Below are positions 1 through 7,089 of a stretch of DNA of 46,873 nucleotides, one piece after another. How positions within the stretch are numbered: position 1 is the first letter of the stretch; every line of letters starts with the position of its first letter. Made by a program: the position numbers and the translations under genes. The notes beneath the pieces are model-generated. The model was not told where the DNA came from. It made no database searches and saw only the letters and a program-made list of their open reading frames with translations. This stretch comes from Elusimicrobia bacterium RIFOXYD2_FULL_34_15 (GTDB lineage Bacteria > Elusimicrobiota > UBA8919): assembly GCA_001800605.1 (NCBI GenBank), contig MGVS01000044.1, positions 1 through 46,873 on the forward strand. The letters run 5' to 3'.

Positions 1-1589
1 GACCATTCTTTATTAAGTGTCATACCTTCCTTTTTATCAGTAATTTGCCAGCCGGGAAAGTAATTTATATTTATCGGTATTTCTATAGATTCCTTTTCCG
101 TTTTTATAACTTCTATATTTATTTTGGAAGGTGAAATCCAATTTACTTTTGTATTTGGGCCTCTAACAAATAATCCAAGATCCCCGCTTCTGACAGAAGA
201 CCGGCGTAAAAAACCAAAAGCATCATATCCGAATAAAGATTCAAAAAATTGTAATACACCTTCATTTTTTTGCAGATAAGTAGACATAAAATCACACTCA
301 AAACGGGTGTTGTCAGTAAAACTCCAATCCGGGCCTTTAACATATATAAAACTGTTTTTCTTTTTAAAATATGAATTGTTTTTTATTGTGCATGAATTCT
401 GCACATAATCGCAGAATGGTTTGTTAACTTTAATATAATGCCAGAAAATAAATATGCAAATTCCAATTAATATTATATTTGCATATTTTTTAATCATTTT
501 AATAGAAAGAAACAATCCAAACGAAGAAAGACAAGCTAGCGGTAATGCCAATAAACCTATAAATCTTGTAGGTATATGCAGAAAGCTTAATATAAGATCT
601 TTTGATAAAAATCTACATATCGGATTTAAATCTCCCGGATAAAAAAATAATGAAATTCCAATAATTATAAACATCGATGTAATATATTTTCGTTGTTTAA
701 TAAAACTTTTATATTTAAAAACACAAACTAATGATAATATTAACACTAATATACCGACATAACCGTTATTTTCCCAACTTTGTTGATTAGTCCATATAAG
801 AGCTTTTAATAATATTTTAAGTGTTTCTTGCCAGGAAGATGCAGCATACCCCATACCAAAATTTTTAGGAAACCAGGAAAGTAGTTCATATGAACTTACT
901 ATTTTTGGCAAGGACAATAGACCTCCTAAAAACAAATAAAGAGCAAATCTTTTTAATTTTGTAAACATTATAAATGAAAGTAAAATGAACAATATGAATA
1001 TCGATGTTATGTTCTGTCCTGCATATACCATTACAGCAAGCCAAATTGGTATTATAAATGAAAACTTATCGTTCTTATCTGACCAAACAAAAGCAGCTGC
1101 AAGCCATGGTATATATATAATACTGTGAAATGCAATATGCCCAATCGTTAAATGCGAAGCCATAAAACCTGAAAAAGTATATACTATCGCTCCGAATAAC
1201 CTGCACCAGAAATTTTCTATTTCAAGTTGTTTTAAAAGTTTAAACATTCCGAGCATGCTAATACTGCTTAAAACACAAACTGAAATACGTATTGCCAACC
1301 ACTGATTATTAAAAAATAAAGAAATTAATTGAGGTACACTAAAAAACATTGTCTGCGGATTAGGCCATAAAAAGAATCCGCCTCCTATATATGAACTAAA
1401 ATACGGAAACTCGTGATAATATAAAAATGATATTTTATTTGCAAAAAGGTAGGTTATAGCTAAATCGTAATCGCCTTGCAAGTATCTGAATGGATATTTG
1501 AGAAAAGAACCCCAAAACAAAATCGGTAAGATTGCACTTAATAATATTTCGTAACCATGCTTATTTAAAAAAAATTTAAATTTACTCAT
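1..1589 (-). CDS. YfhO-like multi-pass membrane protein, 3' end outside the window
   Basis: The frame from ATG at 1589 stays open for 529 codons to the left edge, so the C-terminus is missing. The product is a polytopic membrane protein with many hydrophobic segments. An early soluble stretch contains QGDYDLAITYLFANK, a mid-protein motif reads PKIVSSYELLSW, and a later one reads PTRFIGLLALPLA. The last ~120 residues are a soluble beta-rich part with YFPGWQI. This order (membrane bundle, then a short extracytoplasmic domain with a Y-x-PGW motif) fits the YfhO / GT-C-like membrane protein family, which is linked to lipid-dependent glycosylation of cell-envelope polymers. The glycosyl role is family knowledge; no catalytic residue can be fixed here. 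No clear ribosome-binding site precedes the ATG. Small ORFs in other frames (143-343, 454-642) are shadows. Confidence 0.72.
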   Translation of the reverse strand, partial: MSKFKFFLNKHGYEILLSAILPILFWGSFLKYPFRYLQGDYDLAITYLFANKISFLYYHEFPYFSSYIGGGFFLWPNPQTMFFSVPQLISLFFNNQWLAIRISVCVLSSISMLGMFKLLKQLEIENFWCRLFGAIVYTFSGFMASHLTIGHIAFHSIIYIPWLAAAFVWSDKNDKFSFIIPIWLAVMVYAGQNITSIFILFILLSFIMFTKLKRFALYLFLGGLLSLPKIVSSYELLSWFPKNFGMGYAASSWQETLKILLKALIWTNQQSWENNGYVGILVLILSLVCVFKYKSFIKQRKYITSMFIIIGISLFFYPGDLNPICRFLSKDLILSFLHIPTRFIGLLALPLACLSSFGLFLSIKMIKKYANIILIGICIFIFWHYIKVNKPFCDYVQNSCTIKNNSYFKKKNSFIYVKGPDWSFTDNTRFECDFMSTYLQKNEGVLQFFESLFGYDAFGFLRRSSVRSGDLGLFVRGPNTKVNWISPSKINIEVIKTEKESIEIPININYFPGWQITDKKEGMTLNKEW

Positions 1590-1654
1590 TATTTCGAATA
1601 GGCATAAAAATAATTTATCGCGTAATTAGGGTCTGCTGAAAAACTCAGCATCCC

Positions 1655-1741
1655 CTGATTTCACAGATTGAAAAGCAGATTACACAGATTAAGTCCAAAC
1701 GGTAATATCAGTGTAATCTTTCAAAAATCTGTGTAATCAAG
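1655..1741. repeat. ATTACACAGATT inverted-repeat element
   Basis: A left arm (1655-1690) with two units of the form GATTwCACAGATT faces a right arm (1709-1741) with the reverse complement (AATCTGTGTAATC). About 18 nt separate them. The same unit recurs at 21973, 25818, 28569 and 29889. The right arm overlaps the end of the D-Ala-D-Ala-ligase-like gene and supplies its last codons and stop. Confidence 0.85.
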
Positions 1742-2734
1742 GCCATATCGTTTTATTGCAGAATTTAAAATTTTGCAGATTACTTCTTCGTAGGTAATAC
1801 CAATAGCTTTCGAAACAAGCGGGAAAACATCAATCAGGCCTAAATTTGGCAGCGGATTGCACTCTAAAAAATAAGGGTTGTTGTCTTTATCAACGCGGAA
1901 ATCAAATCTTCCTAAATCCCTGATGCCAAGCGCTTTATAAGAATTATATGATGTTTCTCTTAGTTTTTTATCAAGCGATTTCGGAATTTCGGCAGGACAA
2001 ATATATTTTATACTGTCATCAAAAACACAGCTATGTTTATAAAAATTTTCTCCTAAAAATGTTTTATTATTTATTGCAATCTGTACAGGAGGTAAAACCA
2101 ATGGCGGGTCATTTTCGATAACAGCTACGGTGAACTCTGAGCCTATAATAAACTCTTCAATCAGTGCGGGTTGTTTGTATTTTTCAATCAGCCATTTTGT
2201 TCTTTTTCTTACATGTTCAAAATCATGGGCTATTGATTCCTGGGCGATACCTTTAGATGTGCCTTCTTCCGAAGGTTTCACAATTACAGGATATTTTAAA
2301 TGAAATTTTTTCTTGTTAAGCTGTGATAAATCTTCTATTTCCAAAAACTTAGGTGTCAAAATTCCGGAATTTGAAACAATTATCTTAGCAACCGCTTTAT
2401 CAAGTGTCGCACCCATTGTAAGAGCATCGCTTCCGGAATAAGGAATATCGAAAAGCTCCAGAATTGCAGGCACCTGCGATTCGCGGTTTCTGCCTTTGAT
2501 GCCTTCTGCAATATTAAAAACCAGATCCCATCTTTTGCCTTGTGCTACCTTCTTAAGCAATGAATGAACGTTACCGATTCTTTCGATTATATGTCCGCTG
2601 GTTTTCAACGAATATTCTATTTCTGACAGTGTTTCTTCGGAATCAAACTCCGCTATTTTATCCGGAGATTCGCCCGGTTTAAGCTTATAATCCGCTTTTG
2701 CATCGTAAGTAAACCCAATTTTTAGTTTTTTCAT
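1721..2734 (-). CDS. D-alanine-D-alanine ligase-like ATP-grasp protein
   Basis: 337 aa with the ATP-grasp ligase architecture: an N-terminal Rossmann-like part, an ATP-binding part with YPVIVKPSEEGTSKGI, then LIEEFIIGSEFTVAVIE, and a C-terminal metal-binding stretch with FDFRVDKDNNPYFLECNPLP. This is the Ddl-type fold, which joins two D-amino acids for peptidoglycan. The N-terminal region lacks the classical Ddl GG-S-E-H-x-V-S signature, and no mur genes are nearby, so the substrate could differ. An upstream in-frame start (2812) would overlap the protease gene; the Met at 2734 (MKKLKIGFTYD) fits the family better. The last residues, LDYTDF-stop, are read from the ATTACACAGATT repeat, so the true C-terminus was probably altered by that element. 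Confidence 0.8.
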   Translation of the reverse strand: MKKLKIGFTYDAKADYKLKPGESPDKIAEFDSEETLSEIEYSLKTSGHIIERIGNVHSLLKKVAQGKRWDLVFNIAEGIKGRNRESQVPAILELFDIPYSGSDALTMGATLDKAVAKIIVSNSGILTPKFLEIEDLSQLNKKKFHLKYPVIVKPSEEGTSKGIAQESIAHDFEHVRKRTKWLIEKYKQPALIEEFIIGSEFTVAVIENDPPLVLPPVQIAINNKTFLGENFYKHSCVFDDSIKYICPAEIPKSLDKKLRETSYNSYKALGIRDLGRFDFRVDKDNNPYFLECNPLPNLGLIDVFPLVSKAIGITYEEVICKILNSAIKRYGLDYTDF

Positions 2735-2786
2735 ACAATATGAATATATTAACAAATATACAATAAAAAATCTTACTCTTTTACCA

Positions 2787-3695
2787 TTATCTTTTTTTTT
2801 CAAAATGCTCAATACATTCTCTTATTAATTGAGAATTAAATACAATTCCTAATGCAATTTCATCTTTTGTAAATCTTTCTATATTATATTTGATTGTTTC
2901 TTCCACTGTTACTTTATCAATAGGTTTCTCATATAACCATACTTGACTTACTATACCTAATACATAATTTCCTACCATTCCATTTTTTATATCTATAGTT
3001 TTATTTTTTCCAATACAAAATCTTGGCTTGAGAATTACTGGACTTCCACTCATACCAGGAAAAATATTCGCATCTATTATAAAAGCATTTAAGTTATTCA
3101 TTTCTCTGCCAAATTCATCCTTTATTTCAAGTGAAAGCAATTCTTCAATGTTAGTTGCTATTATACCTTGCCTAACAAACGGTGTTTGAGAATATATATT
3201 TCTATATCCCCTTGGATATCCTACTATAAAAATATCATCACCAACACTAATATTTTCATTTTTAATTACATCAGATGTTGCAAGTAAGTTATAATTGAAC
3301 CAAAGCATTTGAAGATTTTCCTTAAAATATTTATTTAAAACATCCGATATGTTAAAAACAATAACATCAACCATATCATTTGGATGCGGATATGCAGCGG
3401 GTAAAATAGTCCCCGAAGAATTACAAATTGTAACAGGAATATTCAGCCATTTTCTTTGTTGTGTCTTAAAACCCAAAAAAAATTTCTCTCTATATTTATA
3501 ACAAGTATTTTTATATGATACAACATGTTTATTCGTAACCAAATATACTCGTGTACCTAAATCATTATCACTTTTAACGAGAAAACCAGTTCCTTTTAAA
3601 CTACCACTCTCATCAGAAATTAATACTGTTGAATCTATCACAGGTTTATCTATCGGCACAGAATAACAATTATTACATAAAAAAATAATTATCAA
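2787..3695 (-). CDS. Secreted trypsin-like serine protease
   Basis: About 302 aa with a chymotrypsin-fold triad: His57 in LVTNKHVV, a likely Asp110 in DMVDVIVFN, and Ser216 in FPGMSGSPV. A GxGFLV strand precedes the His, as in HtrA/V8-like peptidases. There is no PDZ domain. The 3695 start is a TTG, but the frame is open further upstream and reads a positively charged then strongly hydrophobic segment (KNRLVILILYLIIIFLC), which is a good signal peptide. A GAGGGG ribosome-binding site at 3740-3745 points to initiation near an ATT codon at 3728. A TATAAT-like hexamer lies at 3770-3775 with no good -35. Likely exported or periplasmic; its substrate is unknown. It lies 52 nt upstream of the ligase-like gene. 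Confidence 0.8.
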   Translation of the reverse strand: MIIIFLCNNCYSVPIDKPVIDSTVLISDESGSLKGTGFLVKSDNDLGTRVYLVTNKHVVSYKNTCYKYREKFFLGFKTQQRKWLNIPVTICNSSGTILPAAYPHPNDMVDVIVFNISDVLNKYFKENLQMLWFNYNLLATSDVIKNENISVGDDIFIVGYPRGYRNIYSQTPFVRQGIIATNIEELLSLEIKDEFGREMNNLNAFIIDANIFPGMSGSPVILKPRFCIGKNKTIDIKNGMVGNYVLGIVSQVWLYEKPIDKVTVEETIKYNIERFTKDEIALGIVFNSQLIRECIEHFEKKR

Positions 3696-3868
3696 ATACA
3701 GAATTAAAATGACTAATCTATTTTTAATATTTTATTTTTCCCCTCGCTGTTTTTTATCTTGTAATGTTAATTATAATTATTGTAAACTTCTGTTGAAATA
3801 TGGAGTAATCAAGCAAATCAATTCTCCTAAGTTATATTAACGGTATTATGAAAATATTTCTTTTTATT

Positions 3869-4555
3869 TTAAGCCTTGTTTTGTAAATATTCATATAATA
3901 TTTTGGAATTTTTATCTAAAATATTGATAATTTTTTTCTTCCACTTATCAGGTAAAGAACTAAAAATATCTTTTAATCTAACTCTATGTTTATTATTGGT
4001 CATTAAGTATTCTCCGATTTCCACTGCGGATGCTAAATCTTTTTCTTTCTTTTCAACTTTAGTGCGTCTTTGACAAATTATAAATTTGTGTAACACATAT
4101 GCTGAAGGTTCCGGCACATTTACGGTTAGGTTATTTGCAGTTATTTTCATTACATAATCTTGTAAAATATTGAGAAACCTTAATTGTTATGCTGTTACAT
4201 GCAAATTTTTAACTAAATAAGGTTTATCGCTGCCCTTACCAAGTTCCGGCGTTAAAAATTCTATTTCCAGTTCGGGATTTACAAATTTATTATAACCCGA
4301 TATATAATTTGTTTCTGAGACAAACTTGTAAGCATTTAGAATATCTGGAACATTAATATCCTTTTTAGAATTATGCGGGCGAGGAATAAGAAAATCTATA
4401 TCAACAGTTCTTATAGCTGATATTTCCGGAGTATTATTAAAATATATTCTGTAAAAGTATTGGCACCAGCTCCCGATAAGAATAATTTCAGCTAATGCCC
4501 CTTCTTTCTGAAGAGAAGTCATAATAGATAAAAATATATTTTCTTTAGTTTTCAT
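3869..4555 (-). pseudogene. GSU2403-type nucleotidyltransferase (NTP_transf_8), split by one in-frame stop
   Basis: Two collinear reading frames, 4187-4555 (122 aa) and 3869-4150 (93 aa), lie in the same phase. They are separated only by TAA at 4187-4189, and the frame between is open (QLRFLNILQDYV, then the second ATG). The N-terminal piece has the nucleotidyltransferase motif LIGSWCQYF followed by TVDIDFLIP (G-S ... D-x-D). The second piece has VPEPSAYVLHKFIICQRR and EKDL, the conserved tail of this family. The stop falls where family members read T-A-Q-x-L-R-F, so a single CAA-to-TAA change explains it. ATG at 4555 overlaps the TAA of the upstream gene (TAATG), so the two are translationally coupled. 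Either a recent pseudogene, or the halves still work as two chains. Confidence 0.78.
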
Positions 4556-4854
4556 TACAGAGTTTTACTGACTTCTTTCAAATTATTCTTAGCTTTTATT
4601 AAAAGATTTCTATATTTATTGCGTTGTTCTATTTGTTTTTTAATATTTTTTACTTTTTTTGTTGAATCCTTGCCTACATATATAAAATGTACTTTTTTGT
4701 TTTTTCGATAAGCCAAATAAGTATATAAGTTTTTACCTCTTTTTTTTAAAGATATTGCGCCTTTAGGATATTTCTGTATCCTATTTCTATATAAATTGAT
4801 TAATTTGTTTAAGCGTTCTCGCTCTTCTTTCAGTATACTGTTAATTACACTCAT
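4555..4854 (-). CDS. Small basic protein paired with the nucleotidyltransferase
   Basis: 99 aa and very Lys/Arg-rich. The N-terminus is a predicted helix (ILKEERERLNKLINLYRNRI). A short beta-like core follows with G-A-I-S-L-K-K-R-G-K-N-L-Y-T-Y-L-A-Y-R and KVHFIYVGK, then a coiled C-terminal helix. I know this pattern from small proteins encoded just upstream of nucleotidyltransferase genes but cannot give it a function. Position (first gene, one-base overlap with the next), size and charge suggest the antitoxin or nucleic-acid-binding partner of a toxin-antitoxin-like module. A promoter with palindromic sites lies directly upstream, consistent with autoregulation. This is inference. Confidence 0.65.
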   Translation of the reverse strand: MSVINSILKEERERLNKLINLYRNRIQKYPKGAISLKKRGKNLYTYLAYRKNKKVHFIYVGKDSTKKVKNIKKQIEQRNKYRNLLIKAKNNLKEVSKTL

Positions 4855-4868
4855 ATTAATTATATCCG

Positions 4869-4965
4869 TTGCCTAACATTTAGACATATATTGTATATTG
4901 TTAGGCAATTAAAGTCAATTAAAAAATGCCTAACTAAACCATTATTTTCTTTGTTTGTTAGGCAA
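4869..4965. promoter_or_regulatory. Four TTGCCTAAC/GTTAGGCAA operator-like half-sites
   Basis: The nonamer TTGCCTAAC occurs at 4869-4877 and, with one mismatch, at 4926-4934. Its reverse complement GTTAGGCAA occurs at 4900-4908 and 4957-4965. The four form two inverted pairs with centre-to-centre spacing of about 27-31 bp. One half-site lies between the -35 and -10 of the promoter of the small basic gene and another just downstream of its -10. This is the arrangement of an autorepressor operator. A fifth, weaker match (ATTAGGCAA) is at 5137-5145. Confidence 0.7.
4890..4918 (-). promoter_or_regulatory. Sigma70-type promoter of the toxin-antitoxin-like operon
   Basis: On the minus strand, TTGACT (4913-4918) and TACAAT (4890-4895) are separated by exactly 17 bp. 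Each hexamer matches the consensus at five of six positions. The predicted transcript starts near 4883, about 30 nt upstream of the ATG at 4854. Confidence 0.65.
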
Positions 4966-5152
4966 AGTATGCATATTTAAACAGAGATAAAACTTGTTTC
5001 TCAATATTTTATACTACAATACTTCTATTTCTTAGCATTTTGTAGTGTAAATACATTTAATTAAATTTTTTATAATATCAACATATTACAATTTTTTTAA
5101 ATGATTTTCAACAAATATTCGTTCAAAACCGTCGCAATTAGGCAAATATAAA

Positions 5153-5177
5153 TAAAAAAACCGACTTTTGTTGTCGG
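5153..5177 (-). terminator. Rho-independent terminator after the PDO-like gene
   Basis: On the minus strand, CCGAC (from 5177) pairs with GTCGG across a 7-nt loop and is followed by a run of seven T. It lies 25 nt past the stop codon of the PDO-like gene. Confidence 0.75.
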
Positions 5178-5201
5178 TATTTTGTATGTATTTACCACTA
5201 T

Positions 5202-5861
5202 TTATGCACTTAGTATTTTTGCAAGGAACAAATCTTCGGGCAGGGCTCCTTCAAACTGAATATTTTCATTTATTACTATTTTTGGAACTCCATAAACATT
5301 ATATTTTTTTGCTAAATCAGTAAATTCTGCCGACTCAATCATTTCGGCTGAAATTAAATCATTTTCAAATGCGAAACGGTTAGCCAACATAACCGCTGTC
5401 GGACAATAAGGACAAGTAAGTGTAACAAATATCTTTATGTTTATTGGTTTATTTATTGTTTTTAATGCGTCTTTTGTTTTTTGCGAAAGCTCTGAATTAC
5501 CTAATGAAACCATCTTTATTGCGTTAAGAAAAGATGTGAACTCATAACCCGCAGGAATCCCGGAGAATTTTATTCCATAATCTTTCCATTGGCTCGAAGA
5601 AGAGTCTGTGGCACCAATTATTGCAAATGACGGTACTTTATCAATTTTAAATTGGTCTGTTTTATTTTTATCAATTCCAAAATCATATTTTTCTATTGAT
5701 ATTTTTCCGGAAAGCGCTGCCATTTCTTCAGCAAGCACAATAGCATCCATGCAAGTAGAACATTCTTTTTCCTGGGTAAAAACAATGAGTTTCACATTTC
5801 TGGTAAGTACCGAAAGAAGGGTTTTTACTGATTCTTTTACTTTATCATCTAACAAAGGCAT
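5202..5861 (-). CDS. Protein disulfide oxidoreductase-like tandem thioredoxin-fold protein
   Basis: 219 aa made of two thioredoxin folds, each with a CxxC active site: Cys34/Cys37 (CSTC) and Cys150/Cys153 (CPYC), with cis-Pro motifs KVPSF and GVPKI. This matches the archaeal/thermophile PDO family (glutaredoxin-like, about 220-230 aa). It is also the layout of the N-terminal domain of AhpF. It should pass electrons from the reductase encoded two genes upstream to disulfides or peroxiredoxins. A good AAGGAG site sits before the ATG. Last gene of a three-gene operon ending in a terminator. Confidence 0.88.
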   Translation of the reverse strand: MPLLDDKVKESVKTLLSVLTRNVKLIVFTQEKECSTCMDAIVLAEEMAALSGKISIEKYDFGIDKNKTDQFKIDKVPSFAIIGATDSSSSQWKDYGIKFSGIPAGYEFTSFLNAIKMVSLGNSELSQKTKDALKTINKPINIKIFVTLTCPYCPTAVMLANRFAFENDLISAEMIESAEFTDLAKKYNVYGVPKIVINENIQFEGALPEDLFLAKILSA

Positions 5862-5881
5862 TTTTATTCTCCTTTTGAAAA

Positions 5882-6046
5882 TTACTTATGTATTCCTGAC
5901 CCTATCATTACACCAAAAAATATGCCGACTATTGTTGATATGTAGTAATTACTTGTTAATGGACACATTCCGCTTTTACAACCAACAAACTTTCCGTATA
6001 GAAAGCCCAAAACTCCGCCAATTAATCCGCCAATAACTATATTCAT
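5882..6046 (-). CDS. DUF6132-type small membrane protein
   Basis: A 54-aa ORF: MNIVIGGLIGGVLGFLYGKF, then VGCKSGMCPLTSN, a second hydrophobic helix with GIFFGVMIG, and the end. Two Gly-rich transmembrane helices flank a loop with a C-x4-C pair. I recognise the DUF6132 pattern (glycine-zipper helix, GC-x-sGxCpltsnp). Its ATG (6044-6046) overlaps the TGA of the upstream reductase gene (ATGA), and its stop is 20 nt before the PDO-like gene. It is therefore co-translated inside a thiol-redox operon. The cysteine pair could be a redox partner in the membrane; that role is inference. Confidence 0.75.
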   Translation of the reverse strand: MNIVIGGLIGGVLGFLYGKFVGCKSGMCPLTSNYYISTIVGIFFGVMIGSGIHK

Positions 6047-7014
6047 TTTATACCTAATAGATATCTATATGCAGAAAGTGCTGCCTTTGCACCTTCACCG
6101 CAAGCAATTATAATTTGTTTATCCAATACCGCAGTAACATCACCGCAGGCAAAAATTCCATCAATCGATGTTTTGCAGTTGCAATCAACAACTATTTCTT
6201 TCTGATCATTCATATTCAATAGATTATTTGCAAACTCGGAATTAGGCATTAGTCCAACTTCAATAAAAACACCGTCAAGTTCTATTTCTCTAATTTGAGA
6301 TGTTTTTCTATTTTTTACTGTTATTCCTTCAACTTTTTCAGTACCTTTTATTTTTGATACTTCACTTGATAAAATAATTTCTGCTTTGTTAGAATTTTTT
6401 ATTTTGTCCAAAAAAACTTCGTCACCCTGTAAGTTATCCAGAATATTTATTATAAATATTTTTGACGCATATGAAATCAAATCTATCGCTGCTGTAAGGG
6501 CAGAATTGCCCCCGCCTATTATAGCTACAATCTTATCTTTAAATAGGGGCGCATCGCAAACTGAACAATATGTAACACCTCTGCCTAAAAGTTCCTTTTC
6601 ACCATTAACACCAAGCTCTCTGTTTCTTTTACCGGTGGCAACTATAACCGATTTTGAATAATATTTTTTTTCACCACAATTTACTGCAAATTTATTTTCT
6701 AATTTTTCCAGATGACAAGGCCCAACGTCCTTAAGCAAACTTATCGGAAATTGTTCTATTTGCTGATAAAACTTTTCAGAAAGGTCTCTGCCGGTAATGT
6801 ATTGATAACCCATGTAGTTTTCGATGCCGCTTGTCCAAACTACCTGCCCGCCCACGTCTTTTGTTATAAGAAGCGTATCCAATTTTTTACGTGAACAATA
6901 AACCGAGGCAGTCATACCGGCTGGACCCGACCCGGCAATTATAACATCGTACAATTTATCGGTAGATGGTGAGGTAATTTTAACATCTTTTGGAACTTCA
7001 AAAAAAATATCCAT
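6043..7014 (-). CDS. Thioredoxin reductase-like (AhpF-C-type) flavoprotein
   Basis: 323 aa. FAD-binding GSGPAGMTA near residue 28, redox-active CSVC at Cys150/Cys153, a second dinucleotide-binding GGGNSALTAA near 167-176, and FAD-binding GIFACGDVT near the C-terminus: the complete TrxB fold. After the second Rossmann glycines it lacks the HRRxxxR motif that binds the 2'-phosphate of NADPH. Instead it reads INILDNLQGDE and later IELDGVFIEVGLMPNSEF, which resembles the NADH-dependent C-terminal half of AhpF. With the PDO-like protein it looks like a split AhpF. It probably reduces the PDO-like partner using NADH or another donor. Confidence 0.88.
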   Translation of the reverse strand: MDIFFEVPKDVKITSPSTDKLYDVIIAGSGPAGMTASVYCSRKKLDTLLITKDVGGQVVWTSGIENYMGYQYITGRDLSEKFYQQIEQFPISLLKDVGPCHLEKLENKFAVNCGEKKYYSKSVIVATGKRNRELGVNGEKELLGRGVTYCSVCDAPLFKDKIVAIIGGGNSALTAAIDLISYASKIFIINILDNLQGDEVFLDKIKNSNKAEIILSSEVSKIKGTEKVEGITVKNRKTSQIREIELDGVFIEVGLMPNSEFANNLLNMNDQKEIVVDCNCKTSIDGIFACGDVTAVLDKQIIIACGEGAKAALSAYRYLLGIK

Positions 7015-7053
7015 AAAGTTTTTAGATCAAAGATTGGAATTCATTTTTTCTTT

Positions 7054-7085
7054 TACCTATTACCCATTACTCGTTACCCGTTACC
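7054..7085. repeat. TACCCAT-type heptad array
   Basis: Four full 7-nt units plus a partial fifth: TACCTAT, TACCCAT, TACTCGT, TACCCGT, TACC. The array ends 5 nt from the TAA stop of the flavodiiron gene, which itself lies in a GGGTAA-like context. The same family occurs at 15891-15925. Confidence 0.85.
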
Positions 7086-7089
7086 TTTT

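Larger units (their letters stand above)
4855..5201. other. 347-bp intergenic region
   Basis: Contains the promoter and palindromic sites of the small basic gene (4869-4965) and the terminator of the redox operon (5153-5177). In between lies very AT-rich sequence with a short ACTACAA/TTGTAGT inverted repeat (5013-5019 and 5040-5046). I see no gene in it. Confidence 0.6.

Noticed and set aside
4187-4189. TAA reassigned to glutamine in this organism
   Set aside because: TAA is the normal terminator of many genes here, such as rimP, pit and tpiA; a point mutation or sequencing error is simpler.
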